Below the pieces are notes generated by a model. The model worked only from the letters and a program-made list of their open reading frames with translations. It did not search any database and was not told the DNA's origin. Both the position numbers and the translations under genes were made by a program. From Hyaloraphidium curvatum (taxonomy: Eukaryota; Monoblepharomycota; Hyaloraphidiomycetes; Hyaloraphidiales; Hyaloraphidiaceae), in contig JAIVFI010000003.1 in the NCBI GenBank assembly GCA_025558095.1, forward strand, positions 310,001 through 374,000: DNA of 64,000 nt, given 5' to 3'. Position 1 is the stretch's first letter; every line of letters starts with the position of its first letter. This document shows, piece by piece, positions 22,432 to 32,612 of this stretch.

Positions 22432-25400
22432 ATGGGCGATGCGGCCCCGGCGTCGGCGCCGCCGCGCGTGGTCCGGCCGCAGCGCATCGAGCGGCTCGAC
22501 GAGCGGGTCGTGAACCGCATCGCCGCAGGGGAGGTGGGCCGCGGGCCGGTTCGCACCCCTTTCCGCGTCGGACACCCACACGGCCCGCCGACGTGACAGG
22601 TGGTGCAGAGGCCGTCGAACGCCGTGAAGGAGCTCCTGGAGAATGCTCTGGACGCCGGCGCAACGAGCGTGCAGATCCTGGTCAAGGACGGCGGCCTGAA
22701 GATGCTCCAGATCACGGACAACGGCTGCGGGATCAACGTACGTGGCCGCGGAAGGCACGCCGCTCGCCGCGGCCAACGGGCACATGCTTCGCCAGAAAGA
22801 GGACCTGCCGCTCGCCTGCGAGCGCTTCGCCACGAGCAAGCTTCGCAAGTACGAGGACCTCGACTCCATCTCGACCTACGGCTTTCGCGGGGAGGCCCTG
22901 GCATCGATATCCCACGTGGCGCATGTGACCATCACGACCAAAACGGCGGCGTCGAGCTGCGCTTGGAAGTGGGGACCTCGCAGTTCCCCGCGGGGAGCTC
23001 TCTGACGCCCTGGCAGGGCGGCCTACTCGGACGGCAAGATAGTGCCCTCCCGGCCGGGAGCCCCCGCTGAGCCGAAACCGTGCGCCGGGAACGATGGCAC
23101 GCAGATCCTGGTCGAGGACATCTTCTTCAACATGCCCATGCGGCTCAAGGCCATCAAGAACGCGGCCGAGGAGTACAACAGAACCGTCGACGTCGTCACC
23201 CGATACGCGGTGCACAACGCGGGGCGGGCGGGCTTTACCTGCAAGAAGGTCCGTCAACCGGAAGCTCGCGCTCGCACAAGCCTCACCCGACCCTTGCTCA
23301 GGTCGGGTCTTCCGAGGCCGACGTTACGACGCTCGCGACTGCGTCGAGGCTCGATACGATCAGGACGGTGTTCGGCGCCGGCGTCGCGAGGGAGCTTCTG
23401 GAGGTCTCCTGCGAATCCGACGAGCTTGACTTCAAGTGCACCGGCTTCGTGTCGAACCCGAACTTCAACATGAAGAAGCTCACCTTCCTGCTCTTCATCA
23501 ACGGTATGTCTATGCGCTGCTGTTTCTTGCCTTCATCCGCTGATGATTGTCGGGACGGCGCAGATCGGCTCGTGGATTCGGCCGCGCTCAAGCGCGCGGT
23601 CGAGAGCGTTTACTCCACCTTCCTGCCAAAGAACACGCATCCCTTCATCTACCTGGCGCTCACGATCAGCCCGTCGAAAGTGGACGTCAATGTTCATCCG
23701 ACCAAGCGCGAGGTCCAGTTCCTGAACGAGGACTCGATCGTCGGCCTCCTGATGGACGAAATCGGCCAGAAGCTCGCGACTGGGGCCGCCAGCCGGACCT
23801 ACTCCACCCAGATCCTGGCACCGACGTTCCGGAACGACGGCGCCGGAGACGACACCGGGCGCGCCAAGAAGCTGCGGCGGCAGGAGGACTCGGCGGACAG
23901 CGAGGACAGCGACGGGGAACCCCTCGCTCCCGGCGCAGCGGGTCCCACAGCTCGGGCTCCGGACCGCCTGCAGACGAGGATGACGGCGCACTTCCAATCG
24001 AATGATGCGAAATCCGCCAGCCCCGGGGGTGCGGATCGGCCAAACCGCGGCGAGGCGTCGTCGGGCCGGCCAAAGCTGCCTCCGAACAAGCTTGTTCGCA
24101 CGGACAGTAAAACCCGCCGAATCGATACCTTCATTTTCCATCAGCTGAACGCTCCCGAATCGCCTGTCACGAGATCCGCGCCTCGGGCACGGCGATCGCC
24201 GTCGCGCCGGAAGGAACCTGGAGAAGCCGCTGAGGAGGAACTGGCTCGGTCGCCGTCTGAATCACCAGAGGAAGAGAGCGACCCCGATCGCGACGACCGG
24301 GCCGATGAGGAAGGAGGAGCCTCTCCGGAGCCATTGGAGGACGGCGCTGACGGCGCCCGCGACCCGGAGGAACTCGCTCCGGATTCTGGCGACCAGGTTG
24401 AAGACATTGGCGAACCGCCGGACAGAGAAGTTGAAGTCGCTGAGGACGGTGACGCCATGTCTGTGGGGGAAGAGCTCGCCGGAAGTCGTGAACTGGTGCA
24501 CGATTCGGTCCCGGCTTCGCCCAAGGGGCACTCCTCGTCTCCGCCCGTGGCGAAGCCTTTCGTGGCAGTCCAGCTCACGAGCATCAAAGAGCTGAGATCA
24601 GCTGTCGCGGAATCCATGCACCGCGGTTGGTAAAGCCCACGCCTATTGCAAGCTTGTCTGACAGCCGTTCCCAGGCATCACCGAGGTTTTTCGTGAACAC
24701 ACTTTCGTCGGCGTCGTCGATTCTCGGCTAGCTCTTCTCCAACATCAGACCCGACTCTATATGGTCAATTACAGGGAAGCTAGGCGAGTCACGCGGTCCT
24801 CGGAGGCGTCGCTCGTCGGGCCTGACACAGCGCAGCCGCCTGCTTTTCGAGCAGCTGACTCTCAAGCACTTTTCCAACTTCGGACGTATCATCCTTTCGC
24901 CACCCGTACCGATCGCGGACGCGGTTTTGATCGCATTGACCGACGAGGAAGGCGATGCTGCCGTTGCCCCCGATCAGCGTGCGCAGGGGATTGCGGACGA
25001 GCTGACCGAAAAGCGAGATATGCTCGAAGAGTACTTCTCGATCACCGTCGATGACCAAGGGTCCCTTCACTCTCTTCCCCTCATGCTCAAGGGCTACGGC
25101 CCCAACCTGGAGAAGCTTCCCGACTTTCTCCTCCAGTTGGGCTCCAGCGTCAACTGGACGGAGGAGAAGCCGTGTTTCGCTGGCATGGCCGAGGAGCTCG
25201 GGAGGTTCTACGCTGCCGAGCCTCCCGCAAGAATCGCTCCCGCCGAGTCGGCGGACGCATCTTGGGACAGGACAAGATCCTCCCCAGAGTACGGCAGATA
25301 CCTGGACGTCGTCGAGCACGTGCTCTTTCCGGCTTTTAAGGAGCATCTGGTGATACCCCAACGTTGGGCGACGACGGGTGACATTGGTAGGCTGCGCAAG

Positions 25401-25542
25401 CCCCTAATGCGCACGGAAGCTCACACCTTACAGTCGAGCTCGCCAACTTGACGGAGCTTTACAAGGTGTTCGAGAGGTATGTCGCTGCATTGCACATCGG
25501 CCATGCATACAGCTGCTCACTCTATTTATAACCAGATGCTGA
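22432..25542 (+). CDS. MLH1: DNA mismatch repair protein MLH1 (MutL homolog)
   Basis: GHKL ATPase that pairs with PMS1 and other MutL homologs to direct strand excision after mismatch recognition. Spliced order: [30 protein letters not shown] (motif I), [37 protein letters not shown] and [12 protein letters not shown] long acidic linker follows (about 23840-24600), then the dimerisation domain. Introns explain the frame changes at about 22536-22600, 22737-22797, 22969-23020, 23250-23310 and 23503-23565, with more after 24632. The last intron (25477-25535, GTATGT) splits the end, so the final exon is seven bases (ATGCTGA). This completes the conserved KVFERC terminus, whose Cys belongs to the MutL-alpha endonuclease site. 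Confidence 0.93.
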
Positions 25543-25547
25543 TTGCC

Positions 25548-27326
25548 TCACACCGTGGCCGGCATCCGAATCCCGGCGTCGACCATGTGCTGCTTGATTC
25601 GGGCCGAGGCCATCTCCGCAACCTCGCTTTCGTCAAAAGGTCCGCCACGCACCCCGAGATAAATGGTCTGCGTCACGGCCCTCGCGATCGACTGAAACGC
25701 CGCCTTGTCGATGAGCTTGCGCTCGTACAGGGGTTGGAGCCTGGGCTTGACGATTCGGAAGATCCTCTCCTTCTCGTTACCCGCCGGCTGAGCGGTGCCA
25801 TTGGACGCGGAGTTGACTGAAACGTCCTTGTACTGAGCTTGCTGCGATACCGCCGAATGTGATTCCCCGGCGCTTTGCGCCCGCCCGGAAGCCATAACAG
25901 CGACGGTGGATCCGGGCGTCGTGTGTTCCGCATCGGACGCTGTCCTTCTTTCCTTCAGAAACTTCAGAAAAGAGCTCGAGCTCGTGTCTTGCTCGTCCAA
26001 AATACTGCTTAGCGGATCCGGTTCGGGCGCAAGGCCCTGGCGGGCAGCAGAAGATGGCTTCGCGACAGGGACCTCGTGGTTGCGGGAATACGACGGTACG
26101 ACGTACGTCGAATGGGAGTAAAGCCGGGTTGCCGAAGCCCGATGGCCCACCAAAGGATCGTCTCCGGCTCCGGGCTTCTCCCCTTTTCGACCCTGGTTCC
26201 GGCCGCCGGCGGCAGATCGCGGGTTCTGGTCCGTGGCTGGGTCCAAAGCCGCCTGCGCAATCTTCAGCTGCCTCCAGAGAAAGCGCTCCACGTCCGAGGG
26301 ACCCTTCAACTCCGGCAGGCCTTCCGTCGTGGTCCGTTTCCGCTTACGCTTCTTTGAAGCCTGCTTTATAGGTGCCAAAGGCCGATCGAAGCGGTAGTCC
26401 GGGAAAGGGCCTGACGTCTCTGAGCGCTTTTGCTTTATGTTCCGCGACGCCGAGCCGCGTGCTGCGACAGGCTGCCGCGGTTCACTGCGGCGTGGCTCGC
26501 GCAGTCTGGCCGACATGCGAGGCGATCCATGAGGAGCCCCATCGTCCGAGCCGCTGAAATCGGACTCCTCGGCGGAGTCAGCACCCGATCCTTCCTCGCT
26601 CTCCGACAAGGGCTCCCTTTCGCCGCCGGCTCCGTCTAGCAGCTCCAGCGAATTCAACCGCGCGTTGCGCTCCATCCGTCGCCGCTGAGCTCTCGCCCGC
26701 ATTCGCAACACCCGGATCTCGGAAGCGCTCGCCCCGCGAATCGCAGCTGACGTCCGCAAGGTCCGCGGTCGTGCCGCCGGATGAGGCTCCGACTGCGCCG
26801 CGACAGCCGCGCCGGTTTCCGAATTGGCAGCGGGACGACGACTCCGCCGCCGCTCCTCGTCCACTCGGGCAGTCTCGCGGATGCTCTCGCACAATTGGCA
26901 GAACCACTCCCCCTCGGGAATTCCTTCGAGGCCCAGACAGTCCGTGTGATATCCGTCTTCGCAGCCATCGCAGAGCAGCATGACGTCCTCCCGGTCGCAG
27001 CGGTGGCAGATCCGGCAGTCGGTGAGATCGTAGCGTGAGAGATCGCCGTCCTCCTCCCCGTGCTCGGCATGCTCCACGTGCCGCTGGACCTTCCGCTCGA
27101 AGCGAACGGTCCTGAGCACCTTGCCCGCGATCTTTTCCTTGACGTTGACATGGTCAAACTCGCGTCGATCCAAGGGGCAAAGGGTACAGCTCTCTGTAGC
27201 CCAGAGGGAGATACAGAGGAGATGATAGACATGATGGCAAGAGAGCTCGCCGAGCTCCACGGGCAGCTCGGTACCGGCCGCCGGCTCCAGAGCCTCGAGG
27301 CACACGGCGCACGACGACTCGTCCAT
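25548..27326 (-). CDS. RING and PHD finger protein, PHRF1-like (592 aa)
   Basis: A C3HC4-type RING opens the protein (CAVCLEALEP, SCHHVYHLLC, CTLC; about residues 6-50). A PHD finger follows (CRICHRCDREDVMLLCDGCE, then YHTDC and WFCQLC; about 100-145). The middle is basic, Ser/Arg/Glu-rich and probably disordered. The last 70 residues (RIFRIVKPRLQPLYERKLID onward) look like the SRI-type helical bundle by which PHRF1 and Set2 bind the RNA polymerase II tail. This order fits PHRF1, a ubiquitin ligase of chromatin. I chose the ATG at 27326, right before the RING; the frame stays open upstream to 27566 but overlaps the divergent gene. No intron is needed. The stop lies five bp from the convergent MLH1 stop. 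Confidence 0.82.
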   Translation of the reverse strand: MDESSCAVCLEALEPAAGTELPVELGELSCHHVYHLLCISLWATESCTLCPLDRREFDHVNVKEKIAGKVLRTVRFERKVQRHVEHAEHGEEDGDLSRYDLTDCRICHRCDREDVMLLCDGCEDGYHTDCLGLEGIPEGEWFCQLCESIRETARVDEERRRSRRPAANSETGAAVAAQSEPHPAARPRTLRTSAAIRGASASEIRVLRMRARAQRRRMERNARLNSLELLDGAGGEREPLSESEEGSGADSAEESDFSGSDDGAPHGSPRMSARLREPRRSEPRQPVAARGSASRNIKQKRSETSGPFPDYRFDRPLAPIKQASKKRKRKRTTTEGLPELKGPSDVERFLWRQLKIAQAALDPATDQNPRSAAGGRNQGRKGEKPGAGDDPLVGHRASATRLYSHSTYVVPSYSRNHEVPVAKPSSAARQGLAPEPDPLSSILDEQDTSSSSFLKFLKERRTASDAEHTTPGSTVAVMASGRAQSAGESHSAVSQQAQYKDVSVNSASNGTAQPAGNEKERIFRIVKPRLQPLYERKLIDKAAFQSIARAVTQTIYLGVRGGPFDESEVAEMASARIKQHMVDAGIRMPATV

Positions 27327-27454
27327 CGTCACTAACTGCCTAACTGCGGCCGGGCCGCTGAGAGCAAGGGTTTGGTCGTCGTCGCTGGATGGGCGGGGAG
27401 CCGCGGAGCTTTCCGGGTCGCCTCCGTCACCCGTTTCCTCTTGCCCCGCCAGCG

Positions 27455-28092
27455 ATGCACGTCCCCGCTGCTGCCTCCCGCAGCGTTGCTGCTCTCCGCA
27501 CGGCCCCGAGCGCCGCCTGCCGGGCGTTCTCGACGTCTCCGTGCGCCGCGGCAAAGGCCGCCGCACCGGCGGCGTCCTCGGGCGTCCCCGAGGTCATCCT
27601 GCGCGGCCACACGCGCTCGATCAAGTTCGGACGCAAGCATGCGGCAGGTGAGCGAGGTGAGAGCGGTACGGCGGCCGCATGGTGCCCTGTGGGGGCAATG
27701 CCGAGTGTGGCGGACCCCGAGACGTCCACTTGGGGCGATCGCCCGGGACCTTTCCAGGGCGGCAGCTCATCGCGGTTCCCGCGTTGCTCGCAGGTGTTGC
27801 CACGACCCAGCACCCGCTCGGCCCCCTCCCCGGCTCGGCACCTGTGCCATTCGTCCCGGCACCCCCTGCGGCGCTGACGTCCTCGGGATCCGCGACCTAC
27901 TTCGGCAGCATCGCGCAGTTGGGGTTGCGGTTCAACCGGCCGCTATCTGAGGAGGAAATCGCTGTGGTCGAGGTGCGATGGAGTGGCCACCCGGGGGAGG
28001 ACGGACGCTGACCACCTCTACAGCTCGGAGGAGCGTTCCCGGACCCACCGAAACCGCCAAAGGACGACAAGGCGAAGAAGGCGAAGAAGTGA
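27455..28092 (+). CDS. Small mitochondrion-targeted protein, family not recognised
   Basis: The N-terminus (MHVPAAASRSVAALRTAPSA, then CRAFSTSP) is a textbook mitochondrial presequence with a likely cleavage site. Two introns are supported: about 27645-27795 (GTGAGC to CGCAG, joining KHAA to GVATTQHP) and about 27970-28020 (GTGCGA, CTGAC, CTACAG). The second leads to a basic C-terminus PPKPPKDDKAKKAKK. The mature part (YFGSIAQLGLRFNRPLSEEE) is about 90 residues. Size and charge would suit a mitochondrial ribosomal or respiratory accessory protein, but I see no diagnostic motif. It diverges from the RING-PHD gene across 128 bp and converges with DTD1. Confidence 0.65.
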
Positions 28093-28144
28093 AAGCGTTT
28101 CGTCGTTTCTTTATACCATTTTGGGCAGTTCAAGCGTGCTCTGA

Positions 28145-28777
28145 TCATTCCTTGGCTGCTGCGGAGTCGCCCTCGGCGCCCGCTGCCACGGTGCCGTTTG
28201 GCGGTTCCGCGGGCCCTGCTCCTTTCTCGTACTTTGCTCTCCGCGCGGCCTTTGCCGCGTCGATGTCCCTCTTCACCTGTGCTGCCGGCGATTTCGGATC
28301 CGCTGGCACGTCTCCTCTCGCCTGCTGCGGGCTCTCGATGATGATGGTCACAGGCCCGTCGTTGTTGATTGACACGTCCATCATCGCCCCGAATCTACCG
28401 TTTTGAATCCGCTCGGGTACGTAGGAGGCCCTCATCTTGGCCAAGAAGTCCGAGTACATCGCCTCGCTTTCGGCCGACTTCATGGCCAGGTGGAAGTCCG
28501 GCTTGGCCCCCTTCGTCGTGACGGAATACAACGTGAACTGGGAAACGCAGAGTACCCCGCCTTCGATGTCCACGACCGAGCGCGCCCAAGGCTTCCCGTC
28601 GTCCGGGTTGGGCCACAGTCTCAAATTGAGGATCTTGTTCACGACATACTCGACGTCTTTGTGCGTGTCGTTGGCGTGGATTCCCACGAGCACGCAGAGT
28701 CCTCTGCCGACCTGTCCCACGATCTCTCCACCGACTGTGACTGATGCGCGCGTAACGCGCTGCAGGACCGCCCGCAT
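28145..28777 (-). CDS. DTD1: D-aminoacyl-tRNA deacylase
   Basis: Removes D-amino acids (and misattached glycine) from tRNA. The intronless 210-aa product starts MRAVLQRVTRASVTVGGEIV, typical of the family. It carries both active-site elements: SQFTLY (residues 79-84) and the NDGPVT strand (139-144) with its Gly-cisPro dipeptide. Family members are about 150 aa. The extra 60 residues here form an Ala/Lys/Glu-rich C-terminal tail (AAQVKRDIDAAKAARRAKYE), as in several eukaryotic DTDs. It diverges from the metallo-hydrolase gene across 359 bp. Confidence 0.94.
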   Translation of the reverse strand: MRAVLQRVTRASVTVGGEIVGQVGRGLCVLVGIHANDTHKDVEYVVNKILNLRLWPNPDDGKPWARSVVDIEGGVLCVSQFTLYSVTTKGAKPDFHLAMKSAESEAMYSDFLAKMRASYVPERIQNGRFGAMMDVSINNDGPVTIIIESPQQARGDVPADPKSPAAQVKRDIDAAKAARRAKYEKGAGPAEPPNGTVAAGAEGDSAAAKE

Positions 28778-29136
28778 TCCGGCTCCTCGTGCACAACACG
28801 GAGCTCGTTCACTTGATGTGGTGAGCAGCTTCCGTGGCTCTTGGCCAGCGGCCTTGCCGACGCCCCGGTGGAGGGATCAGACGGTAACGAATGGGACGTT
28901 TTCACGGTACACGGCTCGGCCCCGCGCGCGGGTCCAAATCGCGTGGGCGATGGCAACAGCGAGAATAGTTTTAGGACAGTGCACGACGGCACGCCGGAGC
29001 GGACGCGCGTGTTTATGGTTGCTTGCGATCGACGCCATCACACGCGGTCGACGTAGGCGGGAGACAATCCGGTTCACGGCCTCGCATCCATCCGCCGACG
29101 CGCCGTCACAGGGCTCGCCAACGCCACCTACCAGGA
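28778..29136. other. Divergent intergenic region
   Basis: 359 bp between the DTD1 and metallo-hydrolase starts. I see no gene or strong repeat. It must contain both promoters. Confidence 0.4.
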
Positions 29137-30097
29137 ATGGCAGCCCCCGCCTCGCTCTTCCCCGCGCACGAAATCTACGCCGTCCGCTATGCCTTCGTCG
29201 ACCGCCCCCGTATCGCCAACTTCCTGCAGCGACCTGACGACCACGACGGCCCCGGCCCGCTCGACTTTTTCGTCTGGGTGATCAAGGGCGGAGACGGGCC
29301 GCCGATCGTCGTGGACACGGGGTTCTCGGCCGCCACGGGGAAGAAGCGGGGCCGGGACGTGCTCCGGACGGTCCCGGAGGCACTGAAGCTCGTGGGGGTG
29401 GACGCTGCGGACGTTCAGGACGTCATCGTGACCCACATGCACTACGGTGGGCCCGCTAGGTGCCGCGATGGGCCGCCTGGCTAACGGAAAGGCTCGGGCA
29501 GACCACGGCGGCTGCATCGAGGACTTTCCGAACGCGCGATTCCACATCTCCGACGCAGAAATGCGTTACGTGACGGGCCGTTGTATGACGTACGCGCCAC
29601 TCCGCCACGCGTTCGAGGAGGACGACGTCAAGGCGATGGTCGCGAAGCTGTGGCAGGGGCGCGTGGTGTTCCACGGCGGCGACCCGCAGTGGGGCGGGGC
29701 CAGAGGTTCCGGCTTGTTCACGCGTTCTGGCGTCGCGGTCGAGGACGAGATTGCTCCCGGCGTGAGCGTGCATGCGGTCGGAGGACACACGGGAGGTCTG
29801 CAGGTCGTGAGGGTGTCGACGGCACGCGGCTGGGTGACAGTTGCGTCGGATGCCTCGCATTTCTACGAGAACGTCTTGTCCGCCAACCCGTTCCCCATCG
29901 TTCAGGACGTGGGCCGGATGATCGAGGGGTGGGAGATCTGCAGGCGGCTAGCAGACGGCGTGCAGGCGGCCGTGATCCCGGGCCACGATCCGCTGGTGCG
30001 GGTGATCTACCCGGCGGTGGACGGCACGGACGGCGAGGCGGTGCGTGTCGATGTGGGCCCCTCTGTGTGGCCGCCGGTGGCGCCGGCCGGCAAGTGA
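29137..30097 (+). CDS. Metallo-beta-lactamase-fold hydrolase, AHL-lactonase-like
   Basis: After removing a 55-nt intron (29447-29501, CTAAC branch site) the metal motif reads THMHYDHGGC, the HxHxDH signature that binds two zinc ions. Downstream ligands are also plausible: a GGHTGG segment, a SDASHFYEN Asp region and the late His of VIPGHDP. The 300-aa length and the PGHDP ending resemble the N-acyl-homoserine-lactonase-like subgroup common in bacteria and scattered in fungi. The true substrate (lactone, thioester or other) cannot be read. No signal peptide is obvious. The intron lies within the codon for the metal-motif Asp. Confidence 0.8.
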
Positions 30098-30207
30098 TCT
30101 GAATAGATTCACCTGCTGAGCCTGACCAAAGATTAGCAGGGGAAAGAACGGAGAGAGTGATGGCCTGATCGCCCGCAGTTCGCCCGCGCCACACGGAGAT
30201 ACGCGAA

Positions 30208-31963
30208 ATGACGCGCCTCACGCAGCTCCCGCGGCACGCGCCGGTCCTACGGGCGTCCGCGGTACGCGCGTATATCTCGCGGCGACAGCACGGCGGGGCG
30301 GCGGGCGGCGGCGACGCGGGGCCGCGGGGCGTGCGTCCCGGCGGGCGGCTCGGCGGCCGCGCGCCCGCCGCGGCAGTGCCCCGCCCCCCGCGCCTCCGCC
30401 ACGACTACGCCGAGCACCTCGGCAGGGCGATGCTGTCGGTGGTCGCCGAGGCGCGCGCAGAGGAGGACGAGGGCCCGCCCGAGGAGCAGAGCTCGCCGCC
30501 GCCTCGCGCCTTCGTGCTCAACCCGCGGATCATCCGCGGCCAGATCGACCAGCACGTCATCGGCCAGGAGCGCATGAAGCGCGTCATGGCCACAGCCGTC
30601 TACAACCACTACGTGCGCGTCGAGACCAACCTGCCGGCCCCGGAGTACGATCCCGCCCTGGAACCCGCAGACTTCCGCACATACACAAAGACCCCGCTGC
30701 CGCGGCGGCCGAGCTTCTCGCACGCAATGAACCGCGTGGTCCGCCACGACGACCGGGACCGCATCGTGCTCGACAAGAGCAACGTGCTCCTGCTGGGGCC
30801 GACGGGTTGCGGGAAAACGCTCATCGCAAAGACCACCGCGGACCTGCTGCAGGTCCCGTTCAGCCTCAACGACGCTACGCCCTTTACACAGGCCGGCTAT
30901 GTCGGCGAAGATGTCGAGGCGTGTATTGCGCGTCTCCTCCAAGCCGCAGACTACGACATCGCGCGGGCCCAGCGGGGCGTCGTCTATATCGACGAGATCG
31001 ACAAGCTCGCAAAGCGGGCCGACACGGCCAGCCTGAACCAGCGCGACGTTTCCGGCGAAGGCGTGCAGCAGGGGCTCCTTCGGATGCTGGAGGGCACGGT
31101 GGTGAACGTCAACGTGCGGCCAAACGCGGCCAAGCGGGGACCCATGTCGCCGGCCAACGGCGAGGTCTTTTCCGTGGACACGAGCAACATCCTCTTTGTG
31201 CTCTCGGGCGCCTTCGTGGGGCTGGACAAGATCGTGCACGACCGCCTGGGGAAGAAGGGCTCCATCGGATTCGGGGCCGAGGTCGTCGGTCAGGCGCACG
31301 ACGCGGTTGACGAGAACATCCTGGACTACGTGGAGCCCGAGGACCTCGTCAAGTTCGGACTGATCCCCGAGTTTGTCGGCCGCCTGCCCATCGTGGCCAG
31401 CGCGAGGGCGCTGACCGTGGACGAACTGACCCGGATCCTGACCGAGCCCAAGAACGCCATCCTGCGGCAGTATGCCGAGATCTTCACCCGCAACGGAGTG
31501 AGTTGCCCCGTGGCTCCCTCGCTCCGTGTGTCGCAAGCACTGACCCCTTGTATTCCAGATTGAGCTCCGCTTCACCCAGGACGCCCTCAAGGAGGTCGCG
31601 ATCGAGGCGCGCAAGCGCAAGACCGGCGCGCGGGGCCTGCGCCGCCTGATCGAGCAGGTTCTCGGGGACGCGATGTACGAGACGTTTGGGGACCCGGGCG
31701 TGCGGCTGGTCTGGGTCGACGCCGAGGCGGTGCGGAAGCGTGCGCCGAGGGTGTTTTCCACCCTGGAGGAGGCTGCGGCGGCTCTGGGGGACGCTTTCCC
31801 CGCCGATCTGGCGACGGGGCACAACGACAGGGCGAGGCGGAGGGGGATGCAGGCGAGCCGGCCGGACAGGTGGGAACAGGCCGCGGAGGAGGACGGGCAG
31901 GGAGACGCGGAACGGAGGCGCTTGTACTCGGGGTTCACGCTGGGCGAGCGGCCCCATGACTAG
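30208..31963 (+). CDS. MCX1: Mitochondrial ATP-dependent unfoldase ClpX
   Basis: AAA+ unfoldase of the mitochondrial matrix. An Arg/Ala/Gly-rich presequence (residues 1-70) leads straight to NPRIIRGQIDQHVIGQERMK. The N-terminal zinc-binding domain of bacterial ClpX is missing, as in fungal Mcx1. Walker A is GPTGCGKT (197-204), the pore loop GYVG (230-233) and Walker B VVYIDEID (D262, E263). LIPEFVGRLP and the sensor-2 segment KTGARGLRRLIEQ follow. One 61-nt intron (31498-31558) joins FTRNG to IELRF. The 90-residue tail after the core is charged and unusual. No ClpP gene is in the window; in fungi without ClpP, Mcx1 works alone, for instance in heme-pathway activation. Confidence 0.92.
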
Positions 31964-32155
31964 GCCGCACAATTTGACTGGAAGGTGCTGCGAGAATGAT
32001 TGACGTGGAGATTCCACGGAAGCGCTTGTGCTTCGGGCAGCGAGACGCCTCCGAGGGATTCAAAGGGATCTGTAGTGTTGCCGGGCCACGCAAAGTCTCC
32101 TGAACCGACGGTCTATTCTCTCGCATTGGACATCTTTCGGCCGCCGGTTTGAACG

Positions 32156-32548
32156 ATGAACTTTGGCGCCTTCGGCCCGTCGGCCGAGCAGCGGCAGATG
32201 GAGGCCATGATTGAGCAGAAGCAGATGAAGGACTTCCTGAAGATGTACGCCAACCTGGTGGACCGATGCTTTACGGACTGCGTGTCGGACTTTACCTCGA
32301 CGAAACTCTCGACGAAGGAGGTGCGTCCCTGCGCCCGTTGCGTCTCGGTGGCGTCTCTGACGCGCCGGGACGCGCTTCCAGGAGACCTGCGTCCAGCGGT
32401 GTACGGACAAGTTCCTCAAACATTCGGAGCGGGTAGGACAACGATTTGCGGAACGTGAGTCGGAAGCTGCTGCTGCGTTGCACGGCGGGAGTTGATCGAG
32501 GCCCGCGAACCAGAAAACGCCGCCTTGCAACAGAGCCAGCAGCAATAG
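32156..32548 (+). CDS. TIM9: Mitochondrial intermembrane-space translocase subunit Tim9
   Basis: Small chaperone that with Tim10 escorts carrier proteins across the intermembrane space. The spliced product carries [20 protein letters not shown], the twin CX3C motif (CFTDC and CVQRC, 17 residues between) and the Tim9-specific [13 protein letters not shown]. Two introns: about 32319-32379 (joining STKE to ETCVQRC) and about 32456-32516 (GTGAGT to AACCAG, joining FAE to QNAALQQSQ). It ends in a Gln-rich tail. It follows ClpX by 192 bp and converges with the SNF2-PHD gene, 64 bp between stops. Confidence 0.93.
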
Positions 32549-32612
32549 ACGAGCCGGATGAGGAGAAGATCTGTGTCAAATCCAGGACATATGCAATCTA
32601 GCTTTAACTCTA

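Noticed and set aside
27455-28092. First reading as mitochondrial ribosomal protein L27
   Set aside because: The mature part lacks the bL27 Gly-rich GxDSxGxRLG-type motif; only the presequence is convincing, so it is left unassigned.
30247-31938. Long minus-strand ORF (563 codons) across the ClpX gene
   Set aside because: It is the antisense shadow of the ClpX frame in GC-rich DNA; its composition shows no domain while the plus strand is a complete ClpX.
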